This document shows, piece after piece, positions 53,109 to 61,471 of a DNA stretch of 64,000 bases (positions are counted from its first letter, which is position 1; the number at the start of each line of letters is the position of its first letter). A program made the translations under genes and the position numbers. The notes below the pieces were generated by a model. It searched no databases and was not told the DNA's origin. It saw only the letters and a list, made by a program, of their open reading frames with translations. This stretch comes from Actinoplanes sp. NBRC 103695 (GTDB taxonomy: Bacteria > Actinomycetota > Actinomycetes > Mycobacteriales > Micromonosporaceae): NCBI RefSeq assembly GCF_030269485.1, contig NZ_BSTL01000040.1:1-64000 (forward strand). The letters are read 5' to 3'.

Positions 53109-55040
53109 ATGACACGGAAAGCTGCGCTCATCACAGCGCTGATCGCCGCAGTGGTGGGGGCGTCGGCAACGCCGGCGAACGCCGCGGCACCCGCCCCGAC
53201 CTTTGCTCACCTGACACCCGGCGGCCAGCCCAAGCTGACCGAGACGGTGCCGGTGAACATCGTCTTCCTGGGGTACGACAAGAACGACGTCAACCAGGCC
53301 GAGTTCGAGTCCGGCCTGGCCAAGACATATGAGCCCGAGGTCCGCTCCCGGCAGTGGTACGGCGAGCAGGAGAAGCTCGGCATCAAGTACACCTATGACT
53401 ACAACGTCAAGTACGCCGACCAGGCGTACCAGGACAAGTTCTTCAAGCGGCTCAAGCAGCTCGCCACCAAGGCGCCGCTGACCGTGTACCAGGAGGAGTA
53501 CAACGCCCAGGAGAACAACGTCCTGGACGTCACCGAGAACAACTACATCGACGCGCCCACCGTCGAGAAATACCTGGCGTACAACCCGCCGCGCGGGGTG
53601 GACACGCAGCGCAACACGATCTTCCTGATCAACTGGTACGGCCGCGCCGACTTCAAGTTCCACCTGTACCGCAAGGCCGGCGAGCCCGACCCGGACACCG
53701 GCTACGACTTCGGCGCCAACCGGGACAGCCGCAAGATGATGGCCTGGGGCGGCACCACCCGGGACGACGAGGAGACCGGGCTGGGCAGCACCCGCCGCGT
53801 CTGGTTCGCCGACCTGTCCGCCGGCCCCGAGGCGAACATGGCCAACTACATCGTCGACGAACTCGACGTGGACGGCGACGGCGAGCCCGACTACCGGATG
53901 CCGACCGCCTGGGAGTACGCGGCGAACGGCTTCCGCTCGCCCGCCGCGCTCTCCGGTGACCTGGCCAAGCTGACCCGCTACGTGGCCCTCGACCTGCTGA
54001 TGACCACGTCACCGCTGTACCCGGTCGAGCTGCCGTCGAGCACCGGCCTGCCCAAGAGCATCAACCTGGACAGCAACACGTACGAGGACTGGCCGGGCGT
54101 GGACGCCTCCGCGTCGTACATCAAGCCGGATCTGCTCGTCGACGAGGTCTCCGAGCTGCGTTGGCGCAACCGCGTCGACTTCGACAACCAGGACTTTTCG
54201 GTCGACGACAAGAACCGCGCCTGCTTCGAGGGCCAGTACGCCACCGGCGAGACCTGCTACGACGACCAGGAACTGCCGCCGGACGCCAACCTGTTCCTCT
54301 ACAACGACGAGAACATCGCCCGCACCAAGGATGACGACGGCCGCGTCGACTACGAGCTGCCGCTGATCAACTACGCCACCGGCGAGGACTACCCGACGCC
54401 GCTCGGCTACGCCGACGACAACTGGGTCGACGGCACGCAGAGCTACGTCTTCTCGTTCATCTCGCCCGGCATCGTCGAGGCCGGCTACGGCCTGACCACC
54501 ACCCAGATCCACGAGGGCGGCCACCACCTGGGCCTCAGCCACCCGCACGACGGCTGGGACAGCGAGTCGGGGACCGACGTCGGTCCGTCCGGCGACTTCT
54601 TCTACGCCTGGGTCGGCGACGAGAACAACTCGATGATGTCCTACATCGACGTCAACTGGGACTTCAGCCAGTTCGACCGGGACAACAGCGACCGCTTCCT
54701 GACCGCCGCGTACTTCGAGGCCGCGAACCGCCTGGCCGCCGACGTGCTCGCCGACCCGGACGCCCGCAAGGTGACCGCCAACCTGCGCGCCGCGGACGTC
54801 GTCCTCGGCCTGGCCAAGAAGGCGTTCGCCAAGCACGACTACCGCGGCGCCTACACCCTGGCGGAGAAGGCCTACAACATCGTGGCCCGCGCCGCCGCCA
54901 ACGTCGGCGCCGACCCGGCCGCCGCGGCCAAGGCCCTGCACGCCGAGGCCGAGGCCGCCCGCGTCTCCGGCAAGGTGCACGACCCGCACGAGTTCATCGA
55001 CACCCTGCAGCCGGGTCACGGCCCGCGCTCGCTCCCGTAA
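53109..55040 (+). CDS. Secreted zinc metalloprotease, metzincin type
   Basis: A 643-aa exported protein (signal peptide ending near ANAAAPAP). The zinc site is HEGGHHLGLSH: His468, Glu469, His472, His478, an exact HExxHxxGxxH metzincin motif, followed by the Met-turn NNSMMSYID about 35 residues on. The N-terminal 400 residues are rich in Tyr/Asp/Asn and contain no domain I recognise. A helical, Ala/Lys-rich C-terminal region (about 560-640) resembles a TPR pair. An extracellular protease role is inferred. It starts 12 bp after the oxidoreductase gene. Confidence 0.8.
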   Translation: MTRKAALITALIAAVVGASATPANAAAPAPTFAHLTPGGQPKLTETVPVNIVFLGYDKNDVNQAEFESGLAKTYEPEVRSRQWYGEQEKLGIKYTYDYNVKYADQAYQDKFFKRLKQLATKAPLTVYQEEYNAQENNVLDVTENNYIDAPTVEKYLAYNPPRGVDTQRNTIFLINWYGRADFKFHLYRKAGEPDPDTGYDFGANRDSRKMMAWGGTTRDDEETGLGSTRRVWFADLSAGPEANMANYIVDELDVDGDGEPDYRMPTAWEYAANGFRSPAALSGDLAKLTRYVALDLLMTTSPLYPVELPSSTGLPKSINLDSNTYEDWPGVDASASYIKPDLLVDEVSELRWRNRVDFDNQDFSVDDKNRACFEGQYATGETCYDDQELPPDANLFLYNDENIARTKDDDGRVDYELPLINYATGEDYPTPLGYADDNWVDGTQSYVFSFISPGIVEAGYGLTTTQIHEGGHHLGLSHPHDGWDSESGTDVGPSGDFFYAWVGDENNSMMSYIDVNWDFSQFDRDNSDRFLTAAYFEAANRLAADVLADPDARKVTANLRAADVVLGLAKKAFAKHDYRGAYTLAEKAYNIVARAAANVGADPAAAAKALHAEAEAARVSGKVHDPHEFIDTLQPGHGPRSLP

Positions 55041-55060
55041 CCGACCAACTCACCGCGAAG

Positions 55061-55093
55061 CGCGGCCAGGCCATCCGGCTTGGCCGCGTTTTT
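55061..55093 (+). terminator. Intrinsic terminator after the metalloprotease gene
   Basis: CGCGGCCA (55061-55068) pairs with TGGCCGCG (55081-55088), followed by TTTTT. It lies 20 bp after the stop, and also downstream of the converging ABC exporter gene end. Confidence 0.85.
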
Positions 55094-55192
55094 CGTTTTC
55101 GCGGGCGGCCCCCGCCGCCACCCCCACCCCTGTGGGTGGGCAGGAATGTAGCGCGGACTTGTGACATTCCCGCGCGTTGTCCACAGGCCGCG

Positions 55193-57061
55193 TCAGGCGG
55201 CGACCGGCTGGTCGAACTGGGTGCGGTAGAGCTCGGCGTACCGGCCGTTCGCGGCCAGCAGGTCCGGGTGTTTGCCGCGCTCGACGATGCGGCCGCCCTC
55301 CAGGACCAGGATCTGGTCGGCGTTGCGGATCGTGGACAGGCGGTGGGCGATCACCACGCTGGTGCGGCCGGCCAGCGCCTCGCCCAGCGCCGCCTGCACC
55401 GCGGCCTCGGAGGTCGAGTCGAGGTGGGCGGTCGCCTCGTCCAGGATGACCACACGCGGGCGGGCCAGCAGCAGGCGGGCGATGGTCAGCCGTTGCCGTT
55501 CGCCGCCGGAGAGGCGGTAGCCCCGTTCGCCGACCATCGTGTCCAGGCCGTCGGGCAGCGAGGCGATCAGGTCCGCGATGCGGCCGCGGCGCAGCGCGTC
55601 CCAGAGTTCGTCCTCAGTCGCGTCGGGGCGGGCGAAGAGCAGGTTGTTGCGGATCGTGTCGTGCAGCAGGTGGCCGTCCTGGGTGACCACGCCCAGCGCG
55701 TCGCGGATCGAGTCGGCGGTCAGGTCGCGGACATCCTGGCCGGCGAGCCGGATCGCGCCCTCGCCCACGTCGTAGAGCCGGGGGAGAAGCTGGGCGATCG
55801 TCGACTTGCCGGCGCCGGACGAGCCGACCAGCGCCACCAGCTGCCCGGGCTCGGCCCGGAACGAGACCTCGTGCAGCACCGTCTCGCCGCCGCGGCTGTC
55901 CAGCTTCGCCACGTCCTCCAGTGACGCCAGCGACACCTCGTCGGCGGCCGGGTAGCCGAACGTCACGTCCGTCACCTCGACGGCGACCGGGCCGTCGGGC
56001 AGCGGCCGGGCGTCCGGTTTGTCGACGATCATCGGCTTCAGGTCGAGGATCTCGAAGACCCGGTCGAAGCTGACCAGCGCGCTCATGATCTCGACGCGGG
56101 CGCTGGCCAGCGAGGTGAGCGGGGCGTACAGCCGGGACAGCAGCAGCGCGAGCGCGACCACGGCGCCGGCGTCCAGCTGACCTCGGACGGCGTAGAAGCC
56201 GCCCAGCCCGTACACCAGAGCAAGAGCGAGGGAACCGACCAGGGTGAGCGCGGTGATGAAGATCCACTGCAGCATCGCGGTGCGGATGCCGATGTCGCGT
56301 ACGCGGCGAGCACGCGCGGCGAACTCGGCGGACTCCTCGGCCGGCCGGCCGTAGAGCTTGACCAGCGTGGCGCCGGGCGCGGAGAACTTCTCGGTCATCC
56401 GGGTGCTCATCGCCGCGTTGTGGTCGGCGGCCTCCCGCTCCAGCCGGGCCAGCCGGGTGCCCATCCGCCGGGCGGGCAGCACGAAGATCGGCAGCAGGAC
56501 CAGCGCGAGCAGGGTGATCTGCCACGAGAAGGTGAGCATCACGGCCAGCGTGAGCAGCAGGGTCACGGTGTTGGCGACAATGCCGGACAACGTGTCGCTG
56601 AACGCCTGTTGCGCCCCGACCACGTCGTTGTTGAGGCGGGAGACAAGCGCACCCGTCCGGGTACGGGTGAAGAACGCGACCGGCATCCGTTGCACATGGT
56701 CGAAGACCGACGTACGAAGGTCGACGATCAGCCCCTCGCCGATCCGCGCCGACAGATAGCGGGTGACCAGCCCCAGCCCGGCCTCGGCAACCGCGATCAC
56801 GCCGATCGCCACGGCCAGCCCGATGATCAGGTCCGCCGGGCGCTTGTCGACGATGCCGTCCACCACCCGTCCGGCCAGCACCGGGGCGGCGACCGTCAGC
56901 ACCGCGGACAGCACGCTGCCGGCCAGGAACCAGGCGAGCAGCCCGCGGTGCGGGCGGGCGAACCGGAAGATTCGTTTCAGCGTCTTCTTGGAGAACGGCC
57001 GCTGGTCGCGCTGGTTCATCGCGTGGTGCAGGGACATCCAGGCGGTGACTTCCATGCTCAT
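55193..57061 (-). CDS. ABC exporter, fused membrane and ATPase domains
   Basis: A 622-aa half-transporter of the MsbA/MDR type. Six membrane helices lie in residues about 40-330, including the coupling segments FFTRTRTGALVSRLNNDVVG. The ATPase domain follows: Walker A LVGSSGAGKST, Q-loop VTQDGHLL, signature LSGGERQRLTIARLL, Walker B VVILDEAT, H-loop VIAHRL. It likely acts as a homodimer exporting a lipid or drug. The start codon region ends with ATG at 57061; the nitrate-assimilation genes run the other way. Confidence 0.88.
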   Translation of the reverse strand: MSMEVTAWMSLHHAMNQRDQRPFSKKTLKRIFRFARPHRGLLAWFLAGSVLSAVLTVAAPVLAGRVVDGIVDKRPADLIIGLAVAIGVIAVAEAGLGLVTRYLSARIGEGLIVDLRTSVFDHVQRMPVAFFTRTRTGALVSRLNNDVVGAQQAFSDTLSGIVANTVTLLLTLAVMLTFSWQITLLALVLLPIFVLPARRMGTRLARLEREAADHNAAMSTRMTEKFSAPGATLVKLYGRPAEESAEFAARARRVRDIGIRTAMLQWIFITALTLVGSLALALVYGLGGFYAVRGQLDAGAVVALALLLSRLYAPLTSLASARVEIMSALVSFDRVFEILDLKPMIVDKPDARPLPDGPVAVEVTDVTFGYPAADEVSLASLEDVAKLDSRGGETVLHEVSFRAEPGQLVALVGSSGAGKSTIAQLLPRLYDVGEGAIRLAGQDVRDLTADSIRDALGVVTQDGHLLHDTIRNNLLFARPDATEDELWDALRRGRIADLIASLPDGLDTMVGERGYRLSGGERQRLTIARLLLARPRVVILDEATAHLDSTSEAAVQAALGEALAGRTSVVIAHRLSTIRNADQILVLEGGRIVERGKHPDLLAANGRYAELYRTQFDQPVAA

Positions 57062-57192
57062 TCAGGGAGGTTAGAACCTGTAGCAAGCTTGAGGTCAAGC
57101 CGCTTGATCACGATCGGGGCGGCGCCGATGAGATCTCGCCTTGACAGCGCGGAAACATGCCCGCCGCAGCGGCGTCACCAAGAGCACACAGC

Positions 57193-58320
57193 ATGGTTCC
57201 GGTGACGGTGGGATCGGTAGACGAGGTCGGCGCGCTCGCCGGGTTCACCGTCGCGGTGACCGCCGAACGGCGCCGCGACGAGATGGCGGCCCTGCTCGCC
57301 CGTCGTGGCGCCCGGGTGATCACCGCCTCCACGATCACGATCGGCCCGCTCGCCGACGACGACGCGTTGCGCGCCGCCACCGCCGCCTGCATCGACCTCG
57401 CCCCCGACCTGGTCGTGGCCACCACCGGCTTCGGCTTCCGCGGCTGGCTGGAGACGGCCGAGGGCTGGGGGATGGGCGACGACCTGCGCGCCGCGCTGGG
57501 GCGGGCGCGGATCCTGGCCCGCGGCCCGAAACCGTGCGGGGCGATCCGGGCGGCCGGGCTCACCGAGGAGTGGGCGGCCGCCACCGAGGGGTCCGAGGAG
57601 ATCCTGGAACGGCTGCTCAGCCAGGGTGTGGCCGGGGCGCGGATCGCGGTGCAGGAGCACGGCGAACCGCAGACCGAGTTCATCGAGGCACTGCGTGTGG
57701 CCGGCGCGACAGTGGTCGAGGTGCCGGTCTACCGCTGGACACTGCCGCCGGACGTCACCGCGGTCCGGCGCCTGGTCGACCAGGTGGTGAACGGCCAGGT
57801 GGACGCGGTCACGTTCACCAGCGCGCCGGCCGTGCGGGCGTTCCTGATGATCGCCGGGGCGCGGACCGACGCGGTGCTGGCCCGGCTGCGTACCGACGTG
57901 ATGGCGGCCTGCGTCGGGCCGGTGACCGCGGGCCCGCTGGTCCGGCTGGACGTGCCGGTGGTGTCACCGCAGCGGTTCCGGCTGGGCGCGCTGATCAAGA
58001 CGATCACCGACGAGCTGCCCCGCCGGGCGACGTCGCTGCGGGTGGCGGGCTGCGACCTCGAGGTACGCGGGCACGCCGTGCTGATCGACGGCCGGCTGCA
58101 CACGCTGCCCCCGGCGTCGATGACGATCCTGGCCGCGCTGGCCGCCCGCCCCGGGGCCGTGGTCTCCAAGGACAGGCTGGCGGCGACGCTGCCGCGCTCC
58201 AGCGACGGGCACGCGGTCGACGTGGCGGTGGCCCGGCTGCGGAGCGCGCTCGGCCCCGGACAACACATCGAGACGGTGATCAAACGCGGCTACCGGCTGC
58301 GCATGGACGATGCGGCGTGA
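57193..58320 (+). CDS. Uroporphyrinogen-III synthase with C-terminal winged-helix DNA-binding domain
   Basis: A 375-aa two-domain protein. The HemD-like part (about 13-265) shows VAVTAERRRDEMAALLARRG, TVVEVPVYRW and AVTFTSAPAVRAFL. Residues about 275-372 are an OmpR-type winged helix (VLIDGRLHTLPPASMTILAA, RLAATLPRSSDGHAVDVAVA, IETVIKRGYRLR). This fusion is typical of actinobacteria and sits next to nitrate/nitrite genes: it may supply uroporphyrinogen III for siroheme and/or regulate the cluster. ATG 57193 was chosen; an in-frame ATG at 57157 is possible. Confidence 0.87.
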   Translation: MVPVTVGSVDEVGALAGFTVAVTAERRRDEMAALLARRGARVITASTITIGPLADDDALRAATAACIDLAPDLVVATTGFGFRGWLETAEGWGMGDDLRAALGRARILARGPKPCGAIRAAGLTEEWAAATEGSEEILERLLSQGVAGARIAVQEHGEPQTEFIEALRVAGATVVEVPVYRWTLPPDVTAVRRLVDQVVNGQVDAVTFTSAPAVRAFLMIAGARTDAVLARLRTDVMAACVGPVTAGPLVRLDVPVVSPQRFRLGALIKTITDELPRRATSLRVAGCDLEVRGHAVLIDGRLHTLPPASMTILAALAARPGAVVSKDRLAATLPRSSDGHAVDVAVARLRSALGPGQHIETVIKRGYRLRMDDAA

Positions 58321-58328
58321 GGGGCGGC

Positions 58329-58973
58329 ATGAGCGCCGGTACGCTGGTCGCGGTCGCGCACGGCACCCGGTCGGCGGCCGGGCAGGCGCAGATCCGCGCC
58401 CTGGTCGACGCGGTCGCGATGTGCCGCCCCGAGCTGGACGTCCGCCTGGCGTACGTGGACGTCCAACAGCCCCGGGTCGCCGAGGTGATGCGTATGGGTA
58501 AGCAGAGCAAAGCGGTGATCGTCCCCTTGCTGCTCAGCACCGGTTTCCACGTGCGGGTGGACATCGCCGAGGCGGCCGGCGACAGCGTCGTCACGCCGCC
58601 GCTCGGTCCGGATCCGCTGCTCACCGAGATCCTCGCGGGGAGCGCCGGCCGGGACCACGACGCGCTCGTCCTGGCGGCGGCCGGCTCCTCCGACCCGGGC
58701 TGGCGGGCCGAGATCGCCGACGTCGCGTCGCAGCTCGACGCCCACGTCGCCTACGCGAGCCGCGACGAGACCAAGGACGTGGTCGCCGACCTGCGCCGGC
58801 AGGGCGCGGAGCGGATCACGGTCGCCGCATACCTGCTGGCCGAGGGCCGCTTCTACCGCTCGCTGCACCAGGCGAAGGCCGACCGCGTGACCCCGCCGCT
58901 CTGCCACGACCCGCGGGTGGCCGGCCTGGTCGCGCGACGCTACGACCTCACATCGGCGCCGGCCCGGATGTAA
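58329..58973 (+). CDS. Sirohydrochlorin chelatase (CbiX/SirB type)
   Basis: A 214-aa protein of the CbiX family: VAVAHGTRSAAG with the metal-site His at the front, VIVPLLLSTGFHVRVD, and the second half LAAAGSSDPGWRAEI, ITVAAYLLAEGRFY. It inserts Fe (or Co) into sirohydrochlorin. It starts 8 bp after the HemD-like gene stop; siroheme is the cofactor of the NirB enzyme encoded downstream. Bases 58484-58512, encoding VMRMGKQSKA-like residues, are the exact copy of a sequence in the 47.8-kb intergenic gap. Confidence 0.86.
   Translation: MSAGTLVAVAHGTRSAAGQAQIRALVDAVAMCRPELDVRLAYVDVQQPRVAEVMRMGKQSKAVIVPLLLSTGFHVRVDIAEAAGDSVVTPPLGPDPLLTEILAGSAGRDHDALVLAAAGSSDPGWRAEIADVASQLDAHVAYASRDETKDVVADLRRQGAERITVAAYLLAEGRFYRSLHQAKADRVTPPLCHDPRVAGLVARRYDLTSAPARM
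58484..58512 (+). repeat. 29-bp exact repeat, copy inside the chelatase gene
   Basis: Identical to 47781-47809. In this gene it is read in frame as roughly VMRMGKQSK, between the two halves of the chelatase's first beta-alpha unit, where family members vary. Confidence 0.9.
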
Positions 58974-58991
58974 GAGGTTCTGTACGTCCGC

Positions 58992-59025
58992 GTGACGATG
59001 ACGCGACCGAGACGGTAACGGTCGG
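58992..59025 (+). promoter_or_regulatory. Possible GlnR-type site upstream of nasA
   Basis: GTGAC (58992-58996), six bases, GCGAC (59003-59007), seven bases, GTAAC (59015-59019) resembles the spaced GTnAC/GaAAC half-sites bound by GlnR, the nitrogen regulator that controls nitrate assimilation in actinomycetes. The match is partial, and spacing deviates by one base. Confidence 0.35.
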
Positions 59026-59033
59026 GCCGGAGC

Positions 59034-61124
59034 ATGAGCGGCATGCCGGCGACCGCGACGCACTGCCCGTACTGCGCTCTTCAGTGCGGCATCACGCTGA
59101 CGCCGGAGCGTCGGGGGATGCGGCTGGAGCCGAGTGACTTTCCCGTCAACAAGGGCGGGCTCTGCGCCAAGGGCTGGACCGCGGCGGAACTGCTCGACCA
59201 CCGGGATCGCCTGCTCACGCCGCTGGTCCGCAAGACGCCGGGGGATCGGTCGAGCCCGCTGCGGGAGGCGGGCTGGGACGAGGCGCTCGAGCTGATCAGT
59301 CGGCGGATCAAGAGCTCACAGCAGGCGTACGGGCCGGACAGCGTCGGCGCGTTCGGTGGTGGCGGCCTGACCAACGAGAAGGCGTACACGCTCGGCAAGT
59401 TCGTGCGGGTGGCGTTGCGCTCGTCGGCGATCGACTACAACGGACGGTTCTGCATGTCGTCGGCGGCCACCGCGGCCAACCGCTCGTTCGGGGTGGATCG
59501 CGGGCTGCCGTTCCCGCTGGAAGACATCGCCCGGGCGCGGACCGTGCTGCTGGTCGGCGCGAACCCGGCGGACGCGATGCCGCCGGCGATGCAGTACCTG
59601 GACGCGGGGCGGGCAAACGGGGCCCGGCACATCGTGGTGGATCCGCGGCGGACGGCGACGGCGGCCGGCTCGTACCGTCATCTGCAACCCCTGCCCGGCA
59701 CGGACCTGGCGCTGGCCAACGGCCTGACCCACATCGCGGTCCGGGAGGGCCTGCTCGACTCCGACTTCATCCGCGACCGGACCACCGGGTTCGAGGCGGT
59801 CCGCGCGGCCACGGCCTCCTACTGGCCGGACCGGGTGGAGCGGATGACCGGAGTGTCCGCCGATCACCTGCGCGAGACCGTGCGCATGCTGGCGACCGAG
59901 CGGCCGGCGATGATCTTGACGGCGAGGGGTGCCGAGCAGCACAGCAACGGCACCGACACCGCGCAGGCCTGGCTGAATCTGGCGCTCGCTCTCGGGCTGG
60001 TCGGCCGGGACGCGTCCGGCTACGGCACGATCACCGGCCAGGGCAACGGGCAGGGTGGTCGCGAGCACGGGCAGAAGGCCGACCAGCTGCCCGGTTACCG
60101 CAGACTCGACGACCCCGCGGCGCGGGCGCATGTCGCCGCGGTGTGGGGGATCGACCCCGACGAGCTGCCACGACCAGGGCTTTCCGCGTACGAGATGCTG
60201 GATCGTCTCGGCACCGACGGTGGCGTCCGCGTGCTGCTGGTGCTGGCGTCGAACATCGTGGTGTCCGCGCCGCACGCCAACCACGTGACGAACCGCCTGA
60301 ACGCCCTGGACTTCCTGGTCGTCTCGGACATCTTCCTGTCCGAGACCGCGGCGCTCGCCGACGTCGTGCTGCCCACCTCGCAGTTCGCCGAGGAGGACGG
60401 CACGATGACCAACCTCGAGGGTCGCGTGCTGCGCCGCCGCAAGGCCGTCGAACCGCCGCCCGAGGTGCGTACCGATCTCGAGGTCATGAAAGCGCTCGCG
60501 GACCGCCTGGGCCGCGGCAGGTTCTTCAGCGACGACCCGCGCGCGGTCTTCGCCGAGCTGCGCCGGGCCAGCGCCGGGGGGATCGCCGACTACGCCGGCA
60601 TCAGCTGGGAGCGGATCGAGGCCGAGGAGGGCGTCTTCTGGCCGTGCCCGGCCGAGGACCATCCGGGTACGCCGCGGCTGTTCACCGACGGCTTCCCGAC
60701 CGCCGACGGACGCGCGAAGTTCCACCGCGTCGAGCACCGCGACCCGGCCGAGATGCCGGACCGCGCCTACCCGTACGTGCTGACCACCGGCCGCAACATG
60801 CAGCAGTACCAGAGCGGCAACCAGACCCGCCGGGTCTCCTCGCTGACCGTCGCCCTGCCCGAGGCGCGCGCCGAGCTGCACCCGGACCTGGCCCGGCGGC
60901 ACGGCATCGGGGACAGCGACCTGGTCGAGCTGCGCACCCGCCGTGGCCGGGCGGTCTTCCGCGCACGCCTCAATCCCGGCATCCGCCCGGACACGATCTT
61001 CGCGCCCTTCCACTGGGTGGGCGCCAACCTGCTCACCGATCCGGCGCTGGATCCGCACTCGCGGATGCCGGCGTTCAAAGCCTGCGCGGTGGCCATCGCG
61101 CCCGTACCGGAGGGAACCACCTGA
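59034..61124 (+). CDS. nasA: Assimilatory nitrate reductase catalytic subunit
   Basis: A 696-aa molybdopterin enzyme reducing nitrate to nitrite in the cytoplasm. The N-terminal [4Fe-4S] site is HCPYCALQC (Cys11, Cys14, Cys18) plus Cys44 in GGLCAKG. The molybdenum ligand is probably Cys140 in GRFCMSSA. Further MGD-binding segments: LLVGANPADAMP, HIVVDPRRTATA, GQGNGQGGREHG, and the C-terminal LTTGRNMQQYQSGNQTRR. It lacks the C-terminal [2Fe-2S] extension some NasA proteins have. Three genes downstream overlap by stop-start pairs. Confidence 0.94.
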   Translation: MSGMPATATHCPYCALQCGITLTPERRGMRLEPSDFPVNKGGLCAKGWTAAELLDHRDRLLTPLVRKTPGDRSSPLREAGWDEALELISRRIKSSQQAYGPDSVGAFGGGGLTNEKAYTLGKFVRVALRSSAIDYNGRFCMSSAATAANRSFGVDRGLPFPLEDIARARTVLLVGANPADAMPPAMQYLDAGRANGARHIVVDPRRTATAAGSYRHLQPLPGTDLALANGLTHIAVREGLLDSDFIRDRTTGFEAVRAATASYWPDRVERMTGVSADHLRETVRMLATERPAMILTARGAEQHSNGTDTAQAWLNLALALGLVGRDASGYGTITGQGNGQGGREHGQKADQLPGYRRLDDPAARAHVAAVWGIDPDELPRPGLSAYEMLDRLGTDGGVRVLLVLASNIVVSAPHANHVTNRLNALDFLVVSDIFLSETAALADVVLPTSQFAEEDGTMTNLEGRVLRRRKAVEPPPEVRTDLEVMKALADRLGRGRFFSDDPRAVFAELRRASAGGIADYAGISWERIEAEEGVFWPCPAEDHPGTPRLFTDGFPTADGRAKFHRVEHRDPAEMPDRAYPYVLTTGRNMQQYQSGNQTRRVSSLTVALPEARAELHPDLARRHGIGDSDLVELRTRRGRAVFRARLNPGIRPDTIFAPFHWVGANLLTDPALDPHSRMPAFKACAVAIAPVPEGTT

Positions 61125-61471
61125 TGCACTCCACCCCACGATTTCTGCAGGGGGTCTTCGGGTTCGAGGGCAAGGGCCTCGACCTGCCGGCCCCGGTCGA
61201 CGGCCTGCTCGGCTACGTGGTGCCGGACGGGATGGTCGCCCAGGCGGTCTACTTCCGCGGCGGCAACTCGACGGCCGAGCTGATCTGCGTCGTGCTGATG
61301 CGCGACGGGCGCCCGATGCGCTACTTCCCGATCGCCGCCAAGGGTGACGTGCACGTGCCGCTGCGGGTGGTCGAGGACCTGGACGGCGGGACCGCGGTCG
61401 AGCTGCGGGTGGCCGCGCCCGCGGGGCTGACCGGCACGCTCGTGATCGACCTGGGCCTGGTGGAGGTCTGA
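61124..61471 (+). CDS. Conserved-looking 115-aa protein of unknown role, between nasA and nirB
   Basis: The ATG at 61124 overlaps the nasA stop (TGATG) and the stop overlaps the nirB ATG at 61471, so it is translated as part of the nitrate operon. It begins MHSTPRFLQGVFGFEGKGLD and is all-beta in appearance (VYFRGGNSTAELICVVLMRD, VELRVAAPAG), with no cysteines suggesting metal binding beyond one and no signal peptide. It may be an assembly or electron-transfer accessory. I do not recognise its family. Confidence 0.75.
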   Translation: MHSTPRFLQGVFGFEGKGLDLPAPVDGLLGYVVPDGMVAQAVYFRGGNSTAELICVVLMRDGRPMRYFPIAAKGDVHVPLRVVEDLDGGTAVELRVAAPAGLTGTLVIDLGLVEV

